Shown: positions 55,201-64,000 of the stretch, one piece after another | Layout of the letters: each line of letters starts with the position of its first letter | Position numbering within the stretch: position 1 is the stretch's first letter | From: Sipunculus nudus | Taxonomy: Eukaryota; Annelida; Sipuncula; Golfingiida; Sipunculidae | DNA length: 64,000 nt | Direction of reading: 5' to 3' | Assembly (NCBI GenBank): GCA_026874595.1 | Contig: CM049313.1 | Coordinates: 14,939,508 to 15,003,507, forward strand | Translations under genes and position numbers: made by a program | The notes under the pieces: model-generated | Databases searched by the model: none | The model's input: only the letters and a program-made list of their open reading frames with translations | What the model was told of the DNA's origin: nothing

Positions 55201-58200
55201 GCATAGAATTGAAAAATGACTGCCTTTTGGCATTAAGTCCAGCACCAATGGGGGGAAAAAACTGCAAACATTTCCTAGATTTTTGTCAACTGGAAAATGT
55301 TAAGTGTTGACTAAGTAAGCTGGTTAGGCTCAGCTGCTTGCTGTTAGCAGATATAAACTGATATAAATGAAGCCACATTTATTATATCATCGATTCATGC
55401 TGCAAAAGCCATCATAAATTTGTTTACATTTGCCAGACCACTCATTCACATTTTCACAAGACAAAATGACTGCTCAAAATTCAACATCACCAGCCAACTT
55501 AACAACAAACTCTGTCAGTTCATTTTAACATGTATCACATTCAATCTCATTCAGGCTGGCACAATGTAGACATATTGATGCAATTTGATCAATATATGGC
55601 TCAAACAAGAATAACAAAGTACAAAAAAAGAATTGTACAAAGGAAGTTGTTTCCTGACTCTGTCAAGGGTCATATTAAAATAAATGACATTTTCAGACAA
55701 TGATTTTCATTTTTATTAAAATTACTGAGTCACAGGCCGACAGGTCCTAAACAAACTGGTAAAGGCTGAGAGATTTTGCTGAAAATTGATTATAGTATCC
55801 TAAAGGCTTTGATGTGAGAATCTTTGTCATTCACCATAAATGAACTTAATTTATCATTCTTAATCTGCAGCTGATATAATCAACTGTATCAAAGCAAATT
55901 AGTCCAGTTAAGTATGCAACCTTAGGCTTTTCATTTGGTGTCACCAAAAGAATGTTTGAACTATCTAATAATGTATGTCAAAATTTAACAAAATTTCTGT
56001 CAGTCACGGTTGTTTACACAGTTTTTAAAGACTCATCATACAGAAAACACTGCTATTTTACTGATAATCTTGGGATAAAAATTGATATGAACACTGCCCA
56101 AATCCAAAGTACTAACTTTTAATATTGAGAATTGATCACTGAACCCAGGCTGACAACTGATAGTAAGGCTGTGTATCTTCAGACAACCCACAAGAAGAAT
56201 CAATTCATGATACAGCATGGCAATATATAAATTGGTTTGTGAACCTTTTTGTTTTATAATTTAAAATTGGTTAAGAACCAATGTATAGCTTATGTACACA
56301 GTATCAATGAGGACAGCAAATATTGCATATTAGATAAAGTTTTGACAAGTAACAGATTTTTATATTAGTTCTTTGCAATTTCTGTTCATGTCTTTAAGCT
56401 TATATAATTCAAAAAATGTTTAAACAGATTCGAGAACTGCCAGTAATGTAGTAGGCAAATAAATGTAAGCACTGTGATATCTTGCACAGGACACAGACTC
56501 AGGTTTGAATATTTGTTACAGCCCTAAACTGATCAGTGATGTCATATTAAAATTTCTCACAACACTCAAAGAAGCGTAATTAATTTGATTTACATGCTAC
56601 ATACAGAAGTAGGACCAGGAATTTTACACAGATTTAAGTTTATCTATGTCCCACAAACTCTGAACACCCCATCACTGATGACAAGCACATTATATTTCAC
56701 ATCACCGGTACATTTCACAGAGTCTGTCAAGACCAGCCAATACCAGACCAAGACCAACACTGAGGGTTTTATTACAGAGACCAAGGAATCCAAGAACTTG
56801 AGACCATAGATGATACCAATCAGTCGTCTACTCCCTTATGTCAATATTCAATAAGTGAACCCACCAGTGATGTCATACTGCAATCAGACCAACTGATCAA
56901 TAAGTACAGGTAGTGCACATATATAAATCCTAGACTAATGAGCAGAAAAAAATATTAAACAAGAGTAAAACAAACATGATATATCAGTATGCACAGTATG
57001 GTGCATACATGTTTGATAAAACCAAAATTCCTGTTAGGTCCCAACCATTAACAACATACAGACCGGCTTCTGTGGCTCAGGGATAGAGCGCAGGACTCAA
57101 AGCCGGGAGATCGAGGGTTCGAATCTCAGCCGAGGCGGTGAGGTTTTTCATGGTCGGCCCCCACCCAGGGTGAGCACTCTGCAGGCTTAATGGGAAGGCT
57201 GTGCCCTACAGCCGTGTATCACTCACATATGAATGCGTCTTTGGGGGGTTCCTCGGTGTTATGACCCAGCAATGGGGCTGATTACACACCCAGGACCCGC
57301 AGGTGGGGTAGACATCGGGCCTGGGTGACACAAGGATATAAAAATGATAGGAAGCTAGTGCTACCGCCCTGTCAAGTAGTCCCAAACCGAAATGGAAACT
57401 CTGCAGATCTACATACTTAGTTAAGACTTAGTTAAGTCAGCATTAAAAAAAATGAAGGCGGTTACCTCCACCAAAAAAAAACAACAACATACAAGACCAA
57501 CTTAAAGCATGAACCACAAAAATTGGCCTTGACCCTGGAGACCACAAAATTTTACTGGTACTTTTGTTTTCATTACATGAAGTACACAAGGTGATAATCC
57601 TGTTTAACCTTGACCTGGTAAAAACAAATTTGAAGTGCTCTAATTTTATTTTCCTTCAAAATTTAAACCAATACTATTGGGTAGTGTTGGGACTGATGAA
57701 CGATTATAATCAATTGGCCAGCTGATGCAGACCATCTGGTGACCAATCTTGCATTGCCATAATCGATGACAGTTTTCTACCAAGGTTAGGCTTTATAATG
57801 ACGGAAGGTACATTGTCATAAAATTTATGTGAACTTTAGAACAATCTTTGAGTACAAATAAATTCACACCTAGGTTTACTAAATACAAATGTAGGCTGTA
57901 CTATAGAGTTATGAGAGATATATATTTATATCTATATAAGCCAATATAGCAGCTGATATATCAACTGAAAGGATTGACAGGTTTATATATCTGATTAGAA
58001 ATTTCATACTCCAAAAGGTCAACCAATTTTCACTGATGAATTATCATAAAATTATAACTGTTTCCCAACACTTCACAAAAGCCACAAATAAACAATCAAC
58101 AGCTGCTGACAGGCTGTCCATGATCGATAATGAAGAAGGAAGGGACTCCCAACATTACTATTGGGACCCTCCTAGGGTTCTGCTGCCTGGAAAATATGCC

Positions 58201-59688
58201 AGGTCTACAACCAGATATAAAGAAAAGTGACAAGAACTTATCACTAGTGTGCTGGATACCAACATAGTAACAGGCTGTGATGCTGAACAAATAATGCATA
58301 TACACTGCAACTGTTTTTCTGGTACATATGTGTTAAATAAATGATGCTCATAACAGCCAGTTACTGCTGGGTCAAAAGTGCAGTCTGATCAATGTATGCA
58401 CAAGCAATATTGATTAAAATTTACTTTCACTTTGAAACTGAGGCACCATAATACAGAAGAACACAAGAATACAGACACTACAACTGTTCAATTCAGAGAT
58501 ATTTATTAGAACAGGTAACCAGTGTTAGAATCAGATCAGATTATCTTAGAATGTTATTAACAACTTCTAGTGTGCTAATCACAGACAAAATTTTAAACCT
58601 GGAAGGTATTAAATCACAGATGAGCAAACATTTTCTCCTGAGGGGCAGGGGAGTTCCTGTATGAGCCATCTGTATCTAATAATTGTATTGGACCACACCA
58701 TGTTGATAAATCATGTTAAACCTTTCATACAATGTCAATCAAGCATTACAGTGGAAATTCCACAACAATTCTCTGATTCACATCAGAGAGAGGACTGGCA
58801 ATGTATTTTAATGTTAAAGAGGAAAACTGGGATTATCAATGACTTTAGGGCATTTTTAAACCTAACAGTTTGTACCCTGTGACAAAATTTCCTTCGAGTC
58901 TCTCATGATTTACATTTAAAATCCTGATTTCTCTCACAATCAGCCATGTGCACATTTTTCTTGTACAGTAACAAAAGCAAAAGTTCTGAGAGTAATTATT
59001 TCAGCTTCAAACAAATGCTTTCTACTGATAAACCACAACCTCTTTTTCCCACATTAACCATGACAAGTATTTCATAATGACGGTTTTGGAATAATACTAA
59101 CAGAGGCTGAAATTTGTGATATTTAATCTGTTGATATCCTGCATAGTTTCAATTCTTTATCTCACCAGAAACCATTGAATAGATATTCTGAAAATATTTA
59201 CAAATTAATATAACCCAATATTTTTCCCCATTTACATGCTAAGATGCAGTGACTAAAAAGAATCTACCTGACCCCATAATTTACTTCATGATTTGAGTTT
59301 GACTGTGATCATACTGATATTAATCCTTGCTATTCTGGGCTGGTCCCAGAGCCATGCATATATGCAGGATGCTGAGGAGAAAATGCCTTTGTACAGCTTG
59401 CCTGACATGGCAGAAGTGAGAACTCTTGTGGTCATTGTATAAATGACAGCTCAGCTGTGCTGACAGGTTTCTTCATAATTTATTATCTTTTCCTGATTTA
59501 AAACCCTTCCATGAATATTTTGAATAAATTTTTAAAAATAATAAATTAAAAACAAAAATCATTATACTACATGCCATGCTTTGTTATAATCTTTGTATGT
59601 CGCTGGATATGACATGGGGAATTACTACTCACCAAAGTGGGGTACTCTCCTCAGGCACTGTATCCGAGACAGGCACAGATTCTGACAT
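44269..59688 (-). CDS. GATAD2: p66/GATAD2, NuRD-complex transcriptional repressor subunit, 710 aa
   Basis: A p66-type subunit of the Mi-2/NuRD chromatin-remodelling and deacetylase complex, a nuclear protein that joins MBD2/3 to the CHD4 side of the complex. Exons, 5' to 3': 59688-59633, 50177-50100, 46267-44269, all in phase. Residues 20-50 contain MKRASDEQ, like the start of vertebrate GATAD2 proteins (KRAxE). An acidic Ser/Asp/Ala-rich stretch (~150-230) follows, with DIIMLSDEEED (~260-270), a SUMO-interacting type of motif. The MBD-binding coiled coil CR1 is at ~282-319 (MTPEQLKERQRLIKRLQEEL). A Pro/Gln/His-rich linker precedes the GATA-type zinc finger CR2 with Cys 520, 523, 543 and 546 (CVQC...CENC). 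A tract of about 22 Gln follows. Length is in the normal GATAD2 range (about 590-710). Confidence 0.95.
44596..44672 (-). repeat. Poly-glutamine tract in p66
   Basis: About 22 Gln codons, mixed CAA and CAG, framed by KIQQ on both sides. Antisense frames of Leu or Cys runs here are artefacts. Confidence 0.95.
46325..47431 (+). mobile_element. CAGCTGAGC-ended element with internal ~300-bp repeats
   Basis: Starts AAGTGACCCATGGGTCATGA with CGCTCAGCTGAC; ends GACGACGGACAAAGGGTGAT and CGCTATAGCTCAGACGACTT, then ACAGTCAGCTGAGCTA. The outer GCTCAGCTGAC/GTCAGCTGAGC form inverted ends of 11 bp, and TAGCTCAG/CTGAGCTA forms a terminal hairpin. Inside, three diverged units of about 300 bp repeat blocks such as GAAGGATATGGG, AGACCTAATTTCTGGTTTCC, GTCTGCAGAAACTGATGGAA and ATCAATATGTATGCC. 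No coding capacity. Confidence 0.7.
48385..48410. repeat. Poly-G tract
   Basis: GGGGTG followed by about 20 G, in p66 intron 2. Confidence 0.9.
48495..49192. repeat. Segmental tandem duplication, left copy
   Basis: Begins GGGAGCATAGAGAGTTGCAT and matches 49204-49885 in order: GGACTGCTTGACAATGTAA, AATACAACAAGAGCC, GTACATGCTGTGAAAAT, CAGTACTTACAGGA, GGCATGTACAT, TATAGAGGAATATTTATGG, GGTAGGAGATCTTGGGGACA and CTAACATTATGCC. It ends where the right copy begins. Confidence 0.85.
49199..49995 (+). mobile_element. Segmental duplication, right copy, with CAGCTGAGC terminus
   Basis: Right copy of the ~700-bp duplication. It continues into the full terminus GGACGACGGACAATGGACCA and TAGCTCAGATGACTTATAGT, then CAGCTGAGCTAA. 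The last ~340 bp are nearly identical to 19060-19403. The duplication is therefore probably a repeat of part of this mobile element's body. Confidence 0.75.
50100..50177 (-). CDS. GATAD2: p66 exon 2
   Basis: Acceptor tttgcag|TGAGGAATCC, donor CTAAAAG|gtaata. It encodes EESSSGMKRASDEQETSDTE and LPTSK. The MKRA segment aligns with the conserved N-terminal KRA of vertebrate GATAD2. Phases (2 in, 2 out) fit both neighbours. Confidence 0.88.
50405..50885. repeat. Two-copy repeat, ~360 bp apart
   Basis: GATGCCTTCCACTAAATTAG, then CCAATCAAAACCCTTGGTGC and AAGTCTACTGTGACTTGACC occur in the same order near 50409-50508 and 50771-50867. Confidence 0.8.
52727..53065 (+). repeat. Dispersed repeat, copy 2
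   Basis: Starts AAAGCCAGCTATTCACCTAA and follows the copy at 1176-1525 in block order (GTACATATTAATG, TACAAGCT, GACAAACAGA, GTTGAAAGGT, ACTTGCCA). Same orientation on the + strand. Confidence 0.65.
57061..57483 (+). mobile_element. tRNA-headed SINE, plus-strand copy
   Basis: Pol III promoter boxes are intact: box A TGGCTCAGGGATAGAGCG (57073-57090) and box B GGTTCGAATCT (57117-57127). A body of about 340 bp follows, with an A-rich end (CACCAAAAAAAAA). It is flanked by ACAACATACA at 57051-57060 and 57484-57493, an exact 10-bp target duplication. It shares its full length with the minus copy at 23975-24388. The head is derived from a tRNA, but the whole is not a working tRNA gene. Confidence 0.92.
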
Positions 59689-59703
59689 GGTTTAACATTT
59701 ACC
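59633..59703 (-). CDS. GATAD2: p66 exon 1 (first coding exon)
   Basis: Acceptor tgttacag|GGTAAATG with 15 nt of 5'UTR, then ATG at 59688 and MSESVPVSDTVPEESTPL, ending CTTTG|gtgagt in phase 2. The ATG is chosen because it is the first in the exon and the frame continues in phase through all exons. An acceptor before it means that a further 5'UTR exon exists upstream. Confidence 0.85.
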
Positions 59704-62518
59704 CTGTAACACATAAGCATTTTACATTAGCATCTATGTCACACTGCTAAACTTACAATTGCAAACTTCATCATATTCCTTACAACAGCAATTCAAACTG
59801 ATCAGGCCAAACAAAAAAAAGTTCTTTGTTTCGGTTACATAGCAAAAATATTGGCAGTGAGGGCGAACAATTTTTTAAGGAATTTTTTTCTGTCAATATG
59901 TTGAGTATTTTAGGTTTTTCTTTATGGGAATGTGAACATGTTTATTCTATATAAGAATACAACACATTCATTTCTAATAATAAAAATAATAATAATTTTT
60001 TATTATTTAATAAAAAAAATAAAATAATTGCAAATATCTGAGAAGAAAAATACAAATTTATATAATGAATGACAACTTCCGTTACCAATGTTATCAGTTT
60101 GTATGACTGGACGCATAAGCCTTCAGTTTCTAAATCTATAATACATGTACATATATATGGCATTTCAGTTGGAGAAACTGAAGATACAGAAGTTCTTAAA
60201 CTTTGATAATTAATGGGGAGGCGGAGATCTGAAAAACAATTTCTATGAGCCATAAAACACAGCTTTGTGTAAGATTTTATGTGCAAATAAAGACAACAAA
60301 ACATTCATAATCCCTACCAAATCTCTTCATATTTGCAGGTAAAAACATATCTATAACTGTCCTGTCCATTCAAATGAAACCCTCTGGGTCTTCTCTGCAT
60401 CTCTGCCAATTTTCCAATTTTAGAAAATGAATGACCTTGTATCAGGCGCATGTGAACAGCCAATTGCACAGCCAAAAATTGACTTTTTAAAAACAATTAT
60501 GAATTATAATAATTTATATCACATTATCAGGTATAAGTGAAAGTATTTGTTCATACTGAATGATACTCAATTCCTTTGTTATTTAATGGTTGGGAGCGAT
60601 TATATATCATAGATTGTGGATCGAACAGTCAATGCTTATCTGTTTTTGCTGGTTTTGGCAAGTGAATCTTTCAATAAAATTTTGGGGTTGCCGTTTTTTT
60701 AGGGTCAGTTGTATAACCAGAAACAAAGCCTTTTTTCTTGGCCTCACTTAATCACATCATCCACTGCAAACAAAATAAAGTTAGAATACCAAATTAAAAT
60801 CTGCATTAATGCCAGTATGACTTAACAGTCACATTAATGTTCCTGTACAGTTATGTAAAATATCTGGTTAAAAGAATCCCTGCCTTTGATAATATCTTGC
60901 AAAATAAGAAACTTCCATTTATACAATTCATATTACAACACTTGCCTCTCGGACAGTGCTAGAACCAGTATTAACACTTTATGAGTAACACATTTTGCTT
61001 TAACACCAACAGATCACAAGTGCAATGCGTTATTGAGTAAAGCCATAAATGTATTCCAGTCTGGCTGTAGGCAGGACATGGCGATGATAAAATGGCCTAA
61101 ATGTCATATGTAGCAAGAACAAAGTGGAACTAAAATATGACCTATTATTTAATAAGAGAAGAACACCCCTAAATACAGATCTCACATTCTGTTCATTATC
61201 ACCTGTTAATAAACAAAAGGAAATTCATATAGAAAACAACCTGACAATTTTTCCTGAAATGAACATGTATCTGTTTCAAAGAAATATTTTTTATGAATAA
61301 AAAAACAGCGATTCGTTGTACACCATCGTAATAAATCTGCACATCACGTTCAGTAACAAGTGTTTCTAAATTGAAATAATTTAACTTTATATTTTTTAAC
61401 ATTAGTGTTCTTGTCAAAATTTTATGGATGGTTAACAAAGGATACAATAAAGATTTTGTTATTTTTTATCAATACCAAAACTATTTTTAACAGGCAATCA
61501 ATGAACCATTGGGTTTGTCTGAAGTCTAAAAAATATCCAATAAAAATATTTTTTTTACCACTAAATGTACAAAATATTAATTATTTTGCATATATATAAT
61601 CTCATTTTTGGGATTTACAAGAAACAAAAAGTAACAGATCACTTAGAAACAAGCAACATATTCATATATTTACATGTGGGGCCAAAAAGGCCCATGGGAC
61701 CCGTGTTTTAGACACTGCCCCAGTGCAAGCTGCTTTGTACAACAATGACGCCAACAGGAATGCTTAGCCAGCCAAGAAACAGCCGAAATAAACATATAAG
61801 GCGTCCATAAATACATCATTTAAGCCCAGATCCATCAAATAATTACTTAATAAAATAAATTCTGCGAAAACCGCAAGGAAAAAGCTCAAGTACAACTTAT
61901 TTGGGGCCTGGAAACACACTGGTGTCAATTTAGTTTCAGACGGTCGCACCTGATTGCAGCGTCCTTGACCTTGGTTATAGGCCGATAAAAGGGGAAGCCA
62001 CATTTTTTTGTCCAACCCCAGCTACTTCCAGCGATTAATCTACAGACGTGGTCGCCATTTGTGGCTTGTACATACTTCGGAACACCCAATCAATACCTTT
62101 TAATTGCATTAGAAATCCCCAATATATCAAAAATTACTATTTTAACTGAAATTTGAGAACTTGGAATTTTTAATACTCTGCCCCTTGCTGTGACCATTTC
62201 GTCATGAAGTTGACCCGACTTTGCTGTAATCTTATCTTCATTCAAAGCTTCCTAGATGTCCATATACTTGTCTAAAATCCTGTTAATCCACTTAAACAGC
62301 AGTGTGTATCCTACAAACGGTTCAAAATGCTAAAATAAGCCGGCCGCAGGCCCATATCGACAAGATCAAACGGGCCGCCGAAAGCAAGCTCCTCAAACAT
62401 CCCGTAGTCAAAAGGTGCGCTCCAACTATCCCATTGGCTATTTCTCAAAATATTTTCTATTCAAACCATTTTTAATTAATTTTGTAAAATTATCATCTTT
62501 TTCAAAAAAATCCACTTA
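59704..62518 (-). other. Presumed p66 5'UTR intron
   Basis: AT-rich, with no coding feature. A possible tiny exon (tttgcag|TGGATGATG...TTAA|gtgagg at about 60765-60750) has both splice sites but is too short to trust. Confidence 0.3.
62340..62415. other. CpG-rich patch
   Basis: AGCCGGCCGCAGGCCCATAT and ACGGGCCGCCGAAAGC give an unusual local density of CpG in an AT-rich window. Close to the presumed p66 start region. Confidence 0.5.
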
Positions 62519-62519
62519 C

Positions 62520-62720
62520 GAATAAATGTGTCTGGTTTGGGTAGCTATCCTTGCGTTTCATGAGATGCTATACATATTCCCAGGACACACGTCAACTGTC
62601 ATTGCTAGAAGCCTCTCTAGAAAATGGCCGCTCTATAATCTTTATTGCATCAGGGGGCCACACATTTCACGCCATGGTCGCTGTAAACAAATTGTTTACT
62701 GTAAACACCTTTACAGGATG
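62520..62720 (-). other. Candidate p66 5'UTR exon
   Basis: A donor CATTTATTC|gtaagtgg ends at 62520 on the minus strand. Upstream of it, GAGCGGCCATTTTC and GCGACCATGGCG are less AT-rich than the surroundings. No acceptor is required if this is the first exon. The upstream limit is a guess. Confidence 0.3.
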
Positions 62721-62790
62721 TGATTGGATTGAACAACCCATGTGACCCATATTGTTCGCTGATGTGAATGATATGGGGTCACGTGACTGC
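62670..62790 (-). promoter_or_regulatory. Candidate p66 promoter: forkhead-type cluster and E-box
   Basis: Within 62685-62710, GTAAACA, GTTTAC and GTAAACA lie within 25 bp. A perfect palindrome GTCACGTGAC sits at 62778-62787, a USF/MITF/TFE-type E-box. Both are upstream of the candidate first p66 exon on the minus strand. Function is inferred from motif shape only. Confidence 0.3.
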
Positions 62791-63656
62791 AGGTTCCCCC
62801 TGGCAACTGTTTACTAAATAAATGACAGCTGCCTGTCAGACGTCTTAGTGGATGGTCAAGATACATGGCTATACTAATTAACGGGTCATGTTATCAATAA
62901 AGAATTTTGATCAAAAATAACATTTGCCCCTGGCTATTAAAAAAAGGAGTGAATTTGGGTTGCAATCATTATTTTTTTTCTCTCAGACATATAAAGGTCA
63001 TTCTTAGAGCATGCTTTTTAATGGATCTGAGCACAAAAATATGAGCAGATTCGCCAGACTCGATCAATAATACAAATTATACCACCAGAGAGTACACAAA
63101 CGTTTTTTATTAGTAGCTTTATTAGAACATAGGGATGGAGTGACGCTAGGATTATGTAAGAGATGCAAGAAATAACTACCAGGCCTGGCCGGGTTTGGTA
63201 ATAAATTAAACTGCTTTTTACTATTATGTCTACTATTGCAAATATTGCTATAGGAGCATCCAGTTCTCTAATTGCTTCTCTATTAGGTCAGCTTGTCATC
63301 ACTCATGGAATAAAGATGATAATCTTTAGCTCAGATCTATTCACTGGCCGGTTAAATACATCTATTAATATTATTGGAACCCATTTCCATATCAACTATT
63401 CAATTTGTTGTTGATAAATAAAGCATAGAAAATTTTCTAGCCATTGCTTGTAGCTTGGATGTTTTAGGCACACGGTGTATTAACAGTATAAACTCGGATA
63501 TCCATTACTGGAAAGACCAGCCGCTTGTATTATATTTGCAAGCCAGCTAAAAGCACACTTTAAATGAAACCCCATCAGTGAAATATATGAGTATGTAGGT
63601 CTTTCTATTTCATATCAAAAGTTTATTTTCATCAAAGTTCTTTGTAAATGGGATAT

Positions 63657-63660
<4 letters not shown>
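62790..63660. other. Upstream of p66, nothing recognised
   Basis: AT-rich sequence without supported genes or repeats. Confidence 0.45.

Positions 63661-63724
<64 letters not shown>
63661..63724. repeat. (TA)n microsatellite
   Basis: Sixty-four bases of uninterrupted alternating A and T. Confidence 0.97.
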
Positions 63725-63727
<3 letters not shown>

Positions 63728-64000
63728 AGACCACAATGGTCCATGTTACTGAATACATGCCTACAGTTATGAGATTATAGATATTCATTATGTATAAATC
63801 ACCGGTTTGAAGCCGGGGAAAGGTGTTACTGCAAAGGTGATGTTGTTAATAAAGTGAGTACATCTGTGTCAGACGGAGATTTGAATGATAACAGTACAAA
63901 AGTCAATTTCAATAAGTAACATTTTATACAGGTTCACATGGCTCTGTATGATTCAGGACCAATCAGTCTCACATTCAGCTGTGGTGGTGTCAGAAGCTTC
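63725..64000. other. Window end, nothing recognised
   Basis: No gene or repeat was identified in the last 275 bp. Confidence 0.5.

Larger units (their letters stand above)
50178..59632 (-). other. p66 intron 1 (9.5 kb)
   Basis: Contains a two-copy repeat around 50400-50900, the second copy of the 1176-type dispersed repeat, a poly-C run (53487-53500) and a full SINE. The long stretches 50950-52700, 53100-57040 and 57500-59630 show no feature that I can name. Confidence 0.5.

Noticed and set aside
57066-57138. tRNA gene from intact box A and box B
   Set aside because: The acceptor stem does not close properly and the sequence continues as a ~420-bp repeat with an A tail and target duplication; a second full copy exists at 23975-24388. 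It is a SINE head.
60750-60765. 16-nt p66 5'UTR microexon
   Set aside because: Both splice sites look fair but the exon would be extremely small and cannot be tested by phase, so it is not listed as a feature.
1-64000. A functional link between the neighbouring TRPC channel and scramblase (Ca2+ entry and Ca2+-activated scrambling)
   Set aside because: Adjacency of two animal genes in tail-to-tail orientation is not evidence of joint function, and the scramblase's Ca2+ motif is altered.

Overview
This window is nuclear DNA of an invertebrate animal. It is AT-rich, its genes have many spliced exons, and it is full of minisatellites, (TA)n tracts, homopolymers, MITE-like elements and a tRNA-headed SINE. 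There is no prokaryotic gene organisation. The style of the dispersed repeats (ends reading GACGGACGGAC...CAGCTGAGCTAA, and a SINE of about 420 bp) makes me think of a bivalve mollusc. That is an inference, not a database result.

Three protein-coding genes can be read by joining exons whose splice sites and phases agree. (1) About 76-14512 (+), with a 3'UTR to about 16680: a TRPC-family cation channel. Its 5' exons lie outside the window; 13 exons, about 818 residues, are visible. They cover the ankyrin end, the His/Cys zinc motif, the membrane segments, the LFW pore helix, the TRP box and a C-terminal coiled region. (2) 34670-21131 (-): a phospholipid scramblase-family protein of 429 residues. 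It has eight coding exons, a long acidic N-terminal extension, and probably a 5'UTR exon near 38406-38525. Genes 1 and 2 converge tail to tail. (3) 59688-44269 (-): the NuRD-complex subunit p66/GATAD2, 710 residues in three coding exons. Most of the protein lies in one 2-kb exon. A candidate promoter lies around 62500-62800.

Non-coding DNA makes up most of the window. Introns hold a LINE reverse-transcriptase fragment (2040-2512), two SINE copies (23975-24388 minus, 57061-57483 plus), several MITE-like elements with inverted ends, and a family of elements of about 1 kb ending in the hairpin TAGCTCAG...CTGAGCTA. A 46-bp minisatellite in a scramblase intron (about 27885-32625) was invaded twice, by a 530-bp PIF/Harbinger-like MITE and by a 2745-bp CAGGG-ended element. 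Both left exact target duplications.

The most unusual feature is in the TRPC gene. At least three, probably four, of its exon/intron junctions have been tandemly amplified, so the repeat unit itself carries the splice site. The cases are a 34-bp unit at the acceptor of exon 5, a unit of about 58 bp at the donor of exon 6, a weak triplication at the acceptor of exon 8, and a 61-bp unit (about 16 copies) at the acceptor of exon 12. The result is long rows of decoy splice sites in front of or behind real exons. Every frame I traced suggests that using a decoy would frameshift or truncate the channel.
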